Source: an uncultured Parvibacter sp. (lineage in GTDB: Bacteria; Actinomycetota; Coriobacteriia; Coriobacteriales; Eggerthellaceae). From it: a stretch of DNA of 64,000 nt. Numbering within the stretch: the first letter of the stretch is position 1; each line of letters opens with the position of its first letter. The translations under genes were made by a program, and so were the position numbers. The stretch is taken from the NCBI GenBank assembly GCA_910587945.1, contig CAJUNI010000003.1, forward strand, positions 25,856 to 89,855, written 5' to 3'. The notes under the pieces were generated by a model. That model made no database searches and was not told the origin of the DNA. It saw only the letters and a program-made list of their open reading frames with translations. Of this stretch, positions 7,266 through 15,979 are shown piece by piece.

Positions 7266-9356
7266 CTAAGCCAAGCCCTCGTCCTCCATTTCCTGCACCA
7301 CTGCAGCCACCTGCGTTTGAATCGCAGCTTCCACAGCCGGTTTCAAATCACGATCCAGACGCACGGTAGACGAGCGCTTTGTCTTGCCTGCCGCAGCCAC
7401 CCGCTCGCTTTTGAGCAGGTACGTCTCGGAAATCGCATCGGCCATCCTCGTCATGGCCTTGACATCTGCCGTGGGCAACTTCAAACCTGCAGCGCTCTGT
7501 CCTGTGTCGCGAAGGTAATCCATAGCACCCACCAAAGCTGCACGCCGCTTCTCAGCCGCCTCAACGAATCGCTCAGCATTGCGCTTCGAGATACGGGCAT
7601 CATACGGGAAGTCCCACCCCAGATGATGCACATCCAGCGCCTTAACATCATCGAATGGCGCCAACTCTACGCTCCGCGTGCACCCCTCACCGTCAAGCTC
7701 CAAACCATCCTCAGACAGCTTGAACGACAGATCCTCCTCCATCTTCTCCAGAGTGGTCTTCATGGCCTCAAGACGCGCCTCAAGCACGCTCGTGGATGTG
7801 ACAGCGAAACGACCGCCCGCAACCCTGTACACCTCGCGACCATAGGCCTCAGCAGCATCGGCATCCATGCGTACCATAGACTTGTCAGCCATGATACCCT
7901 CGATGCCCGTCACAGCACGACGCTGCTCAGCCACCGCTTCCAAATCCCGCTCCCATTTACTCACAGGAGGAATGAAGTTCAAGAAGTGCTGGTATTTGGC
8001 CATGCACCCCGTATGCCAATCCAACTCGCAGCGCAAATGCTCACCCCACGCCTCTGCGGCCTGGCTGCGCTGGGACGCCTCGAAGTCATCGAGTAGTGCC
8101 TTGTAACGCCTGCGCTCGCCCTTGTGGTGCTCCAAACGGGACGCATACGAGCGCAAACGGAACCCGAACTCGGCCAAATCATCCTTCGTGGATGCTAATG
8201 CAGCCTCGTCAAAGGGCATCGACATCGCCTGCAGCATCGGCGTGCGCACCGGCATGTCGGTCTTCTCCATGCCTTTCAAAAGCTGGTAGACCCCATCCAT
8301 GCACTCACGACGCAGCCTGTCTCGCCCCCCCTCAATGAGCTTCATACGCTCGCGCTCAGAAAGCCCCTCGCGCTCCGCTCGGGCATTCGCATACTCTTCC
8401 ACATCCCGCATCGCAGCAGGCCCCCCACTCTCGGGCATGGCCAGCGCCGTATCCACGATCTCAGCGAGGATGCGATTGGGCTTACGCATCTCCTTGCGGT
8501 TCGACCCTGCGCGCCACTGGCGCCGATCCTCGGGCAGACAAGCAATGAGGAACTGCACCGCCCCCCGCTCTTGTGCCATACGATGTGTCAAACGTTTCAT
8601 GAAGCAACGCGCATTGCGACGATCTCTCGTCACATTAGACGCCATCTGTTTTACCGGAGACATAATAGCAAGCGTGTCGTCAATACCGCGGCGAAGCTCC
8701 TTCATGTCCCGCTGCGTAAGTTTACCCCGCTGGTTCCCATTCTTGGCCAAACGCCCAGGCCCATGATCCACGGCGCATAGATGACAATGAACATGCAGTG
8801 TGTCTACCTGGATAACACCCACGTAATCCAAGTCATCGAAATGCCGCCCGAGCCGCTCCATACCCTCCATGATGGCCAACCTGAGCTTCATCTGGTCGAT
8901 GTTGCCCCGGTAGTCCCCGCGGCGCACCGCTTCAAAGTCAGCATCGATGACGCCCATCTCGCGCAGGTACTCCGCTTCAAACGAAATGACGGTTTTGAGC
9001 ACCGTACAGCCGCGATCGAATGCCGCCTGGATGCGCTTGGAGCGGCGGTGCACCGCCTCATGGGACAAACTTGCGCACCCCGGCCCAAATGCGATACCTG
9101 CGTCCTTGTCCGCTGCGTCAAGGCCGTGAGCCAAATCCAGAGGCGTCACAGCAGCCTCGCAGGCATCTTCTCGTGCCATGTACCGCGTAATAAATGCATC
9201 AGCGTCATAGAGTCTAACAGGTGCCACATCCTCCACAGCCCCCTTACGGGCCATATACCGCTCAACGTAAGAGCCGGGGGTAGACCCCCGGCTCCCTCCA
9301 TTAGATGTAGGCTCTGAAAACTCATTGACAACCACAATGGATTGTTTCAGAGACAT
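7266..9356 (-). CDS. MOBP2-like conjugative relaxase
   Basis: This encodes 696 residues. The start is ATG 9356 after AGGGGG. Relaxases nick oriT and pilot the transferred strand. The three-His metal site is clear: DTLHVHCHL with His188, His190 and His192, followed by a conserved Gly-rich stretch and RGKLTQRDMKELRRGID, as in Gram-positive MOBP2 relaxases. The N-terminus has two related motifs (ERYMARKG and TRYMARED) that probably include the nucleophile region (candidate Tyr30 or Tyr34). The C-terminal half is helical and charged. It lies 12 bases downstream of the preceding gene, in one operon with the channel genes. A perfect hairpin lies inside codons 21-29. Confidence 0.9.
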   Translation of the reverse strand: MSLKQSIVVVNEFSEPTSNGGSRGSTPGSYVERYMARKGAVEDVAPVRLYDADAFITRYMAREDACEAAVTPLDLAHGLDAADKDAGIAFGPGCASLSHEAVHRRSKRIQAAFDRGCTVLKTVISFEAEYLREMGVIDADFEAVRRGDYRGNIDQMKLRLAIMEGMERLGRHFDDLDYVGVIQVDTLHVHCHLCAVDHGPGRLAKNGNQRGKLTQRDMKELRRGIDDTLAIMSPVKQMASNVTRDRRNARCFMKRLTHRMAQERGAVQFLIACLPEDRRQWRAGSNRKEMRKPNRILAEIVDTALAMPESGGPAAMRDVEEYANARAEREGLSERERMKLIEGGRDRLRRECMDGVYQLLKGMEKTDMPVRTPMLQAMSMPFDEAALASTKDDLAEFGFRLRSYASRLEHHKGERRRYKALLDDFEASQRSQAAEAWGEHLRCELDWHTGCMAKYQHFLNFIPPVSKWERDLEAVAEQRRAVTGIEGIMADKSMVRMDADAAEAYGREVYRVAGGRFAVTSTSVLEARLEAMKTTLEKMEEDLSFKLSEDGLELDGEGCTRSVELAPFDDVKALDVHHLGWDFPYDARISKRNAERFVEAAEKRRAALVGAMDYLRDTGQSAAGLKLPTADVKAMTRMADAISETYLLKSERVAAAGKTKRSSTVRLDRDLKPAVEAAIQTQVAAVVQEMEDEGLA
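9271..9294. repeat. Perfect 11-bp inverted repeat within the relaxase start
   Basis: GAGCCGGGGGT and ACCCCCGGCTC are separated by two bases. In mRNA this would be a very stable hairpin about 60 bases after the start codon. It could slow translation of the relaxase or act as a DNA hairpin; there is no T-run, so it is not a standard terminator. Confidence 0.7.
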
Positions 9357-9368
9357 CGGTTAAACCCC

Positions 9369-10301
9369 CTAAGACCCGATTTCATCCTCCATGTCGCCAT
9401 GATCTTCATCGACCTCAGGAGCATCAGCCGCCGTGCGACCAGCCAGGTCATAAGTCTCGTAGGATTCATTGTTAAGCGAAGGTGCAGCCTCCTCCTCTTC
9501 CGCCTTAGACTCGGGCTCAGACTCGTTCATGCTTGCGAGAACGCGAGCGAAAATATCATCAGCAACCTTCTCGGTCTCCGTGACACGAGCCTCGTAAAGC
9601 GGCTCGACCTGCAGCTCATCGAGCTTCTCGGCCTCCTGATGGATCTCCTCCGAAATCTGAGCCTCGACCTCGCTGAACTCACTGGTGATCTCATCAGTGA
9701 CGACATCCTCGATCTCAGCCTCGTAATTTTTGGTCACAGGGGCCTCGATACCAGGCGTGGGCACAGCACTGTCGAAGTAATCGGCCAGCGTGTAACCACT
9801 GGTATGAGCATCCGCAGGGATGCTCATCTTATTTTGGATCTCGCAGAAAATCACAGGCACATCGTCTTCATGCTCAGGCTCCAGCACATCCACCGTGCAC
9901 TTCACAGGCAGTTCGAACGTGGTGTTGAGGAACAGAGACGGAGTGTCGAACCCAGATTCGAACAGGCCCTTGGCAGCAAGTTCTGCCAAACCCTTGGCAT
10001 CGAAGTCGTACACGAAACGCACCGGAATACCGCGGCCGGCAGGGAAGGCCACACCCTTCACGTTATCGGCCAGATTTCCCGTCAGAGCCTGCACCTCGCC
10101 CGTCATGGCAAGAGCCGGACGATACGGGAACACGTTACCTGCCGTGTGCTGGGCAATCATCTCAACAGCGCTCATATTCACAAACGCGATAGCGTCCACA
10201 TCCACGGTGCGCTTGAAACGATCGGCGTCCATTTCCATGGCCACCTCGTGCAGGTGGTCATCAGCCGAGCGAGCTCGAAGCACTTTCTTCTCAGTTTCCA
10301 T
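9369..10301 (-). CDS. Hypothetical acidic protein of the transfer operon
   Basis: This encodes 310 residues. The start is ATG 10301 (METEKK) after GAGAGGATTTATCGGT. Residues 1-170 look folded, with several beta-like segments (GIPVRFVYDFDAKGL, KCTVDVLEPEHEDD). Residues 180-310 are an acidic, probably disordered Glu/Ala/Asp tail. There is no signal or membrane segment. It sits between a two-TM protein and the relaxase with a short gap, so it may be a relaxosome or cytoplasmic channel factor. Function not recognised. Confidence 0.75.
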   Translation of the reverse strand: METEKKVLRARSADDHLHEVAMEMDADRFKRTVDVDAIAFVNMSAVEMIAQHTAGNVFPYRPALAMTGEVQALTGNLADNVKGVAFPAGRGIPVRFVYDFDAKGLAELAAKGLFESGFDTPSLFLNTTFELPVKCTVDVLEPEHEDDVPVIFCEIQNKMSIPADAHTSGYTLADYFDSAVPTPGIEAPVTKNYEAEIEDVVTDEITSEFSEVEAQISEEIHQEAEKLDELQVEPLYEARVTETEKVADDIFARVLASMNESEPESKAEEEEAAPSLNNESYETYDLAGRTAADAPEVDEDHGDMEDEIGS

Positions 10302-10333
10302 ACCGATAAATCCTCTCTCGTTGTCCGTGTGCC

Positions 10334-10735
10334 CTACTGGGCTTTCTTCCCCTTGCTGCGCGGAAAACGCATCAGGTGCCTCTCATTGAACTGCCCCACC
10401 TTCGTACACCCGAAACGGGTGAACTTAATGAGAGCCGCAAATAGAGCCGCGGCCATGAACCCAAGCGGGAACAGTCCCATGCAGACCCAAGTATACCAGG
10501 CCACGCCCTCCCCAAGCCCGACAGACAGCACAATTTGCGTGGCAATGACAGGAAGAATGCCTACCGCGCACCCAAATGCGATGAACACCACGAGCGTCCA
10601 CCAAAACAGCCACACCAAACAGCGTGTGAGCCACATGAGCGACGACTTGATAGCCCCATCAGGAGCCTCACCCTCATAAAGCGCAACGTCAATCTCATCA
10701 AACTCGGTGATCTTCTTGTTCGGCTTTTTCGACAT
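10334..10735 (-). CDS. Small two-helix membrane protein
   Basis: This encodes 133 residues. The start is ATG 10735 after AAAGGATTTAGAC. It has an N-terminal charged 30-residue stretch, two to three hydrophobic segments (about 33-56, 64-85 and 88-103), and a basic C-terminus (RFPRSKGKKAQ). It is probably an inner component of the transfer channel. It belongs to the minus-strand transfer operon between VirB8-like proteins and the relaxase. Family not recognised. Confidence 0.75.
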   Translation of the reverse strand: MSKKPNKKITEFDEIDVALYEGEAPDGAIKSSLMWLTRCLVWLFWWTLVVFIAFGCAVGILPVIATQIVLSVGLGEGVAWYTWVCMGLFPLGFMAAALFAALIKFTRFGCTKVGQFNERHLMRFPRSKGKKAQ

Positions 10736-10772
10736 GTCTAAATCCTTTCGCGTCTCTTCTCGAATCTTTCTT

Positions 10773-11387
10773 TTAACCCTCAGCGCGAGTCAAAATCATA
10801 CCTGCCGGAAGCAGAATGTTGTCACTGTCTGCCTCGGTCTTGAACGTCACTCCGAACAAGCGCGTAGACGTATTGCCTGCATCACCCGTCACATCCGCCT
10901 CGATAACAGCAAGCCACTCGTAACGTGACCCGACCCCTGTGAGGTAATACGTAGCGTTCTTAAACGCCATGTTTAGCCCTGCGTCATCAACCGCATTCCC
11001 GCCGTCCTCATAGGGCACCACCTCGGGGAAGAACTCGACAAGCATCGGATCATCTGCGGGCACCCCGAGCTGGGCTGAAAGCACGTCTCGGGCCTCCTTG
11101 TACTGCTCGAAATTCGACCAAGTGAACAGCTTTTCGAACACCTTGGTGGCCATAGCCTCATCATGAGCCACACGTTCTGCCGAATACCCGCGAGCCTGCT
11201 CCGCCGCCGCCGTATCTGCCGACACCGTGGCCGACTTCACTGCATCCAGACGGCTTGTGAGACTTGCCAGCTGGGCCCGTTGGGACGCCAGCTCAGCCTC
11301 AGCAGACGAGCTCACCATAACAAACCCGCCGAGCGTGATTGCCAGAACAACACCAGAGGCGATCATACCTATCGTACTTTTGCGCAT
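10773..11387 (-). CDS. Membrane-anchored VirB8/TcpC-like channel protein
   Basis: This encodes 204 residues. The start is ATG 11387 after GGGGGAGACGGGAT. It has an N-terminal transmembrane helix (about 6-26), a short coiled coil (about 28-60), and an exported alpha/beta domain. This topology and length match VirB8/TcpC proteins that form the trans-wall scaffold of Gram-positive type IV systems. The next gene upstream has the same architecture, suggesting a duplicated pair. The fold assignment rests on topology and context only. Confidence 0.6.
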   Translation of the reverse strand: MRKSTIGMIASGVVLAITLGGFVMVSSSAEAELASQRAQLASLTSRLDAVKSATVSADTAAAEQARGYSAERVAHDEAMATKVFEKLFTWSNFEQYKEARDVLSAQLGVPADDPMLVEFFPEVVPYEDGGNAVDDAGLNMAFKNATYYLTGVGSRYEWLAVIEADVTGDAGNTSTRLFGVTFKTEADSDNILLPAGMILTRAEG

Positions 11388-11400
11388 ATCCCGTCTCCCC

Positions 11401-12051
11401 CTAATTCAGACCATCGGCTTCGCCCGGAGCATAAGCCGCATACAAGGGGCATGTACCCCATTCCATAGACGAGAACGTCTTGGTTTCGCTGTTGTAGACC
11501 GCGGTGGCCCAGGCAATGACACCGCTATCGCGATTCGCCTCGGACTTATCCGCAGCGGTCATCAGCCAAACTACATTCAGACTCGGGCCCGTGTACTCAT
11601 AATCAGCCAGGAAGGTCCAGGTGGCCTCACATTGAGAATCGACCTTCACCCACGGTGCCGTAGCCGGCCCCTCCCCGCCCTCGACATACTGGGCCATCTC
11701 ATGGGCAAGCTCCATGCCACGCTCATCAGTCAGTTCAGGCGATGCCATCTGAGTCTGAATCTCAGCCACCGCAGCCCCTGCCCCGGCACAACTTTGGGCC
11801 TGCTGCGCCGCTTCCTCTTCAGTCACCGGCTCCACTGCCTCAGCCTGGGCAATCTGTCCCTCGATATCGGCTATCTGCTGTTCTAGTGCAGCCGATTCAG
11901 TAGATGCAGCATCGGCCGTGAGCACAAGGCCCACACCGAATCCTACCGCACCGACCAAACACCCGCTGATAACGAGCTTGCGCCACAGCGGCGTCTTCGG
12001 CGTCCCTTGAACTGCAGTCTCATCGATGGGATTGTCAGTTAGAGTTGCCAT
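11401..12051 (-). CDS. Second membrane-anchored VirB8-like protein
   Basis: This encodes 216 residues. I choose ATG 12051 (MATLTDN), with AAGGAGG about 12 bases upstream; the ATG at 12081 lies before that ribosome site. It has a cytoplasmic 28-residue N-terminus, a transmembrane helix (about 29-48), a coiled coil rich in Glu/Ala/Gln (about 52-95), and an exported domain containing two Cys. The architecture parallels the neighbour at 10773. It has its own extended -10 promoter (TGG-TATAAT). Confidence 0.6.
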   Translation of the reverse strand: MATLTDNPIDETAVQGTPKTPLWRKLVISGCLVGAVGFGVGLVLTADAASTESAALEQQIADIEGQIAQAEAVEPVTEEEAAQQAQSCAGAGAAVAEIQTQMASPELTDERGMELAHEMAQYVEGGEGPATAPWVKVDSQCEATWTFLADYEYTGPSLNVVWLMTAADKSEANRDSGVIAWATAVYNSETKTFSSMEWGTCPLYAAYAPGEADGLN

Positions 12052-12100
12052 ACAACTCTCACACCTCCTTATGGATCGCATCTTCTCTCAGATGCCACCC

Positions 12101-12109
12101 ATTATACCA
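12101..12109 (-). promoter_or_regulatory. Extended -10 promoter (TGG-TATAAT)
   Basis: On the minus strand a consensus TATAAT preceded by TGG lies 50 bases upstream of ATG 12051, just after the hydrolase gene. It suggests a sub-operon starting at the VirB8-like pair. Confidence 0.6.
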
Positions 12110-12142
12110 TAAGCCAGGCCATGGCTTGTTGTTTTTTCCTTC

Positions 12143-14113
12143 TTACTTGCCGATCAAACTGTACGTGGTATCCCCATCGGGTTGCACGCAACGGAACACC
12201 CGGTACTCCGACTGCGAGAACTCATACTGCATGTCACCACACTCAGGCGGACGATCACCGATGGAACCAGACACAATGTTATACCCTGTACCCAACTCAT
12301 CACCGTGAATGGAAAGCAAGATCTCGTTGCCCACGTAGATGCCCGTATGCCCATCGCGCAAAAAAACGTCACCCGGCAGAAGTGCGGCTTCGCCATCCGT
12401 TTTCCATGCTGTGACCTCTTCCCACTTCTTGTCGCCACCCGAAAGCACATAGGCGCCGTCACCAGTCACGTAATCAAGCTGGTTATCGGTCAAATACATC
12501 GGGTAAGTCATATCTGTACCCGACCACTGAAGAGCCGTGGCAACCGTAATATCGCACGATTTGTAGTAATAGTTCTCACCCATACCCTGGTCGCGACCGG
12601 CCCAAACACCTTGGCGCACCGTCTTCCAAAGCTCGGTGCCATCATCACTGTGGCCGCGCGTCGGCCACGCATAAGACGCCGCTGCCTTTGCTGCGCTCGA
12701 ATTGTCCACATTGGCCACCAGCTTACGGCAATTGCGCTTGACCTCCTGATTAGACGAAGAATCCGCAGCGCCAAGCCCAGCACCGGACTCATCCAGTACG
12801 CCGCCGCCCATGGAAATACCAGACCAATGGCCCTTGTTCGTGTACGACGCCACCCGCTTGCCTGCAAGCTCGGGATGATTGTTGGCCGCTCCCGGATTGG
12901 TGCCAGGCCCACCGAGCGCCTTGGGCTTCTGCTCGAACTCCAACACACAGTGGCCATCGTTGTGGCCCCACTCATTGCACCCAGGGTCAGTGGAACGCTT
13001 CACGTCAAACAGAATGCAATCAAGAGCCGTGCCATCATCAAGATAGAAGACTACATTGTCGCCCACGTTGCCATAAGTCGTGGTCGTGGCCACCAAGAGC
13101 TTGCCGTCATAGGTGAGCGTACCATACTCATCGGCCTCGGCCCCCTTGGCCTTCCACTGCAGCCAAATACCTTGCAGGGCAGACGCCGCCACCCCAGTCG
13201 ACGTGATGCCGTCACTCAGATACCAGCCGTCAGTCCAGATAGCCGAGTAACTGTACACGTCGCCCAATCCGTCGGGAATAGCATTGTCTCCAATCCCTGT
13301 GCCTGTCACGGCCAGCTGCTTTTTGCCATCGACCGTACAGTCGATCACGTCGCCCACCTGCGTGTTGTGGGCATAGGACACAAACGCAGCCCCGCCCACG
13401 CCAGCCGTGCCGATGATGACAGCCAGGGCCGCGGGCAGAGCTACGCTCGCAACCGCTGAGGCCGTCCCCGCGGCCATTCCCGTTACAGCACTGATAGCAT
13501 CGCCCACAACGTTCACAGCGCCGCTGAAAGCGCCTGAGATGGCCGCTCCTGCACTGGACAGCGCGTTACCCACGGCAGCACCGGCATTGGAGAGCATGGC
13601 CATGGGGCTGAACGAGGACACTGCCTCGCCAACCCCCTGCATAGTCGCCTGAGCTGCAGCGACCGCTTCGGTGGTCTTTTCCGCAGCCACATGGACGCCT
13701 CCGATCACAGCGGCGTTCTTACCGCCCTCAGCACCGGCGCCAACCTTTTCGATGCCGTCCTTGAGCTTGGAGAGCTCACCCCCCTCGCCCTGATTCGCAG
13801 CCCCCTCGACACCACCTTCAGCTTCGCCCTCGGCAGTCAAATCAAGCGAGTTGCCGTCTTGCTTCGAAGTCTCTTCAGCACTGTCGTCTGCAAACGCATT
13901 GAGCTTGGAGTCCTTCTCCGCCCCACCATCAGGCTGCACATCCAACTCTTCACCTGCAGGCTCGGCCTTCCCAATCTCGGCACCGGAGCCTCCACCCCCC
14001 GTGAAGGCGCCCATCTTATCCGTCATATTATCCTTGGAAGCAGCCGCCGTACGCATGCCGCCTTCAGCGGCAGCCCCGGCATTGGCCATGCCCGCTGCAC
14101 TTTCGATACCCAC
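12143..14113 (-). CDS. NlpC/P60-like peptidoglycan hydrolase of the type IV channel
   Basis: This encodes 656 residues. The start is GTG 14113 after AGGGGG. Residues 1-225 are Ala/Gly/Ser-rich and low in complexity; a hydrophobic helix follows (about 226-245). Residues about 255-395 form a beta-rich domain containing NVGDNVVFYLDDGTALDC and WGHNDGH, reminiscent of 3D/double-psi-barrel domains. The C-terminal domain carries a Cys-protease signature: SCDITVATALQW (Cys520) and LPGDVFLRDGHTGIYVG (His589), as in NlpC/P60 or CHAP endopeptidases. Such VirB1-like enzymes cut peptidoglycan to let the channel cross the wall. It is coded between channel genes. Family-level assignment is from motifs. Confidence 0.75.
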   Translation of the reverse strand: MGIESAAGMANAGAAAEGGMRTAAASKDNMTDKMGAFTGGGGSGAEIGKAEPAGEELDVQPDGGAEKDSKLNAFADDSAEETSKQDGNSLDLTAEGEAEGGVEGAANQGEGGELSKLKDGIEKVGAGAEGGKNAAVIGGVHVAAEKTTEAVAAAQATMQGVGEAVSSFSPMAMLSNAGAAVGNALSSAGAAISGAFSGAVNVVGDAISAVTGMAAGTASAVASVALPAALAVIIGTAGVGGAAFVSYAHNTQVGDVIDCTVDGKKQLAVTGTGIGDNAIPDGLGDVYSYSAIWTDGWYLSDGITSTGVAASALQGIWLQWKAKGAEADEYGTLTYDGKLLVATTTTYGNVGDNVVFYLDDGTALDCILFDVKRSTDPGCNEWGHNDGHCVLEFEQKPKALGGPGTNPGAANNHPELAGKRVASYTNKGHWSGISMGGGVLDESGAGLGAADSSSNQEVKRNCRKLVANVDNSSAAKAAASYAWPTRGHSDDGTELWKTVRQGVWAGRDQGMGENYYYKSCDITVATALQWSGTDMTYPMYLTDNQLDYVTGDGAYVLSGGDKKWEEVTAWKTDGEAALLPGDVFLRDGHTGIYVGNEILLSIHGDELGTGYNIVSGSIGDRPPECGDMQYEFSQSEYRVFRCVQPDGDTTYSLIGK

Positions 14114-14132
14114 GTCGACCCCCTAACCAGCT

Positions 14133-15374
14133 CTAGTAAACTGTCGCGCACTCAGCGTCCGAACGCACCGTAGCCGCCGCCGCGGCCTCATCAGCCGTGA
14201 TCTCAGCGTCCAAAAGCGCCCGCAGATGCTTCACCTGATAATCGTGCTTGAGCGTATAGTACTCATTCCAAGCATTCGTCAGAAGCGAGATGTCGGATTG
14301 ATAGGTCTGATACTGCGAATCAGACGTGCTGGACAGTTGGGTAATAGGCGTACCGCCTACCGTCTTCCAATCCTCCATCTTAGGCAGCTCAAACGTGCTA
14401 TTGCTCGCCTCAGCCGTCATATCGGTCAGATACTTCGAAGCCGAACGACCCGAACCCTCGCGCTGCACGATAGTGTCCAGGTAACCCTCGCTGATAGAAC
14501 CGCTGCGCCAATCGAAGTCGAAACCACCGGGCACACGACTGGCAGCCACCAACGTGCGATTGCCCTCTTCATCCACCTCAATGACATCCCCGGCAATTGC
14601 CGCTGGTGCCTCAAGCACAGCCACGCCATCGCGCTCAGCGCGCTCGGTGTACTCAGTGATCTGATTCAGCTTGATCTCCATCTGCTCCAGAGAATCCTCC
14701 AACGTCTCACGCAGCTCGGCCTCCTTAGCCCTCACCACGCACTCCTCGTACATTGCACGAGCATCAGGCACCTCAGCATCCAGACAAGACGCATGGACCG
14801 CATCTTCAGCGCCAGGATTGAAATACAGGCGTACCTGCTCGTACTTAGAGAACGACGCATCGCTCACGGCTTCTTCACCGCCATCGGAATTGCTATCGGC
14901 CATCTGGCGATCCGCACGCAGCACCACGTCCACAATCTGCGTCGGGAACCCGTCTGCGGCCGTGAGATAGATGCCCACATACCCCGTGGAACCGAACACG
15001 TACACTGCGCCCGCAGGAGAGCTCTCAAGCTGTGCACCCTCACCATTGGGCTGTGCACCGGTGACGAAAATCGAATACTGCGCCGCATCCGTATTCATGA
15101 GCGCGGCGTCCTCGTACTTGATGAGCGCAAGCGCGCGGGTCTTGTCTGCATTGGCGTACACGCCCTCGACAGACACCGCGGCACCCGACAGCGAGCCGAC
15201 AGCCCGCTCCGTGTACACCGCCTGCGTACCCAACGTCACACGATCGTGCTCCTGCTGGGCGAAAAACCCGACTACCGTGAGCACTGCAAGCAACGAGAGC
15301 ACCACGCACCCGAGCACGAAGAACCGCTCGATCTCGGTGTGCTTAGATGCTCGAATAAACTCTTTGAAAGCCAT
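14133..15374 (-). CDS. Membrane-anchored exported protein of the transfer channel
   Basis: This encodes 413 residues. The start is ATG 15374 (MAFKEFIRASKH) after GGGGAGAGAGAAT. It has a short cytoplasmic N-terminus, one transmembrane helix (about 20-42), then a large exported part: a beta-rich domain (about 50-155), an acidic linker, and helical segments (about 190-255 and 330-400). It lies between the small VirB2-like gene and the wall hydrolase, so a structural role in the channel is likely. I do not recognise a named family. Confidence 0.7.
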   Translation of the reverse strand: MAFKEFIRASKHTEIERFFVLGCVVLSLLAVLTVVGFFAQQEHDRVTLGTQAVYTERAVGSLSGAAVSVEGVYANADKTRALALIKYEDAALMNTDAAQYSIFVTGAQPNGEGAQLESSPAGAVYVFGSTGYVGIYLTAADGFPTQIVDVVLRADRQMADSNSDGGEEAVSDASFSKYEQVRLYFNPGAEDAVHASCLDAEVPDARAMYEECVVRAKEAELRETLEDSLEQMEIKLNQITEYTERAERDGVAVLEAPAAIAGDVIEVDEEGNRTLVAASRVPGGFDFDWRSGSISEGYLDTIVQREGSGRSASKYLTDMTAEASNSTFELPKMEDWKTVGGTPITQLSSTSDSQYQTYQSDISLLTNAWNEYYTLKHDYQVKHLRALLDAEITADEAAAAATVRSDAECATVY

Positions 15375-15485
15375 ATTCTCTCTCCCCTTTCGTAAGATTT
15401 CCCTGCACTCCCGAATACAGGACAGGGACAGGCTGCCTTGCAGACAGTCTGTCCCCGACAAAGTGAAACGTCAGAACGTCACAGG

Positions 15486-15839
15486 CTACATGAACAGCGT
15501 CGGCAGCCAGGTGGCACCCGTACCGAGCGCCTCAATGGTCTTCTGACCACCCGAGGCCACATTGCTGAACAGATTCCAGCCGCCAGTCAGAGCCGCGCCG
15601 CCAATGATCAGCAGTATGATGGCCCACACCCAAGACACCTGAGCGCCCTGGCCGTTCTGGGACTTCTTGATGAGATTGACGATGATAATCACTGCCGCTG
15701 CCACAACACCGATGGCGCCGAGCAGCATGATAAGAAGACCGCCCCAGTTCTGAGCCAGGCTCTTAGCGTTGTTCAGAAAGGAGCCGATATCCCAGGCTGC
15801 CATACCGAACATGAGATTGGCCGAAATAGTAGAAAGCAT
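15486..15839 (-). CDS. Small two-helix membrane protein, VirB2/TrbC-like
   Basis: This encodes 117 residues. The start is ATG 15839 after GAGAGGATTAGATC. It has two strong hydrophobic helices (about 33-58 and 70-90) separated by a short polar loop (KKSQNGQG). Size, topology and position just after the VirB6-like gene match VirB2/TrbC-type subunits or small channel proteins of Gram-positive conjugation systems. No signal peptide is evident. The call rests on context. Confidence 0.55.
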   Translation of the reverse strand: MLSTISANLMFGMAAWDIGSFLNNAKSLAQNWGGLLIMLLGAIGVVAAAVIIIVNLIKKSQNGQGAQVSWVWAIILLIIGGAALTGGWNLFSNVASGGQKTIEALGTGATWLPTLFM

Positions 15840-15979
15840 GATCTAATCCTCTCTCGTGAATGCTAATGTGAGCTACCCGCACCATCCTCATCGGTGTGAA
15901 GCTCGCTCTCCTTGAACCTCAACCAATTATAGAAGACGCACTCCTTTCTCGCAACCATTTTCCTGCTAGGTTCCAGGCC

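Noticed and set aside
7317..9317. Long plus-strand ORFs opposite the relaxase gene
   Set aside because: They are Arg/His/Pro-rich shadows of a well-supported relaxase with the three-His motif.
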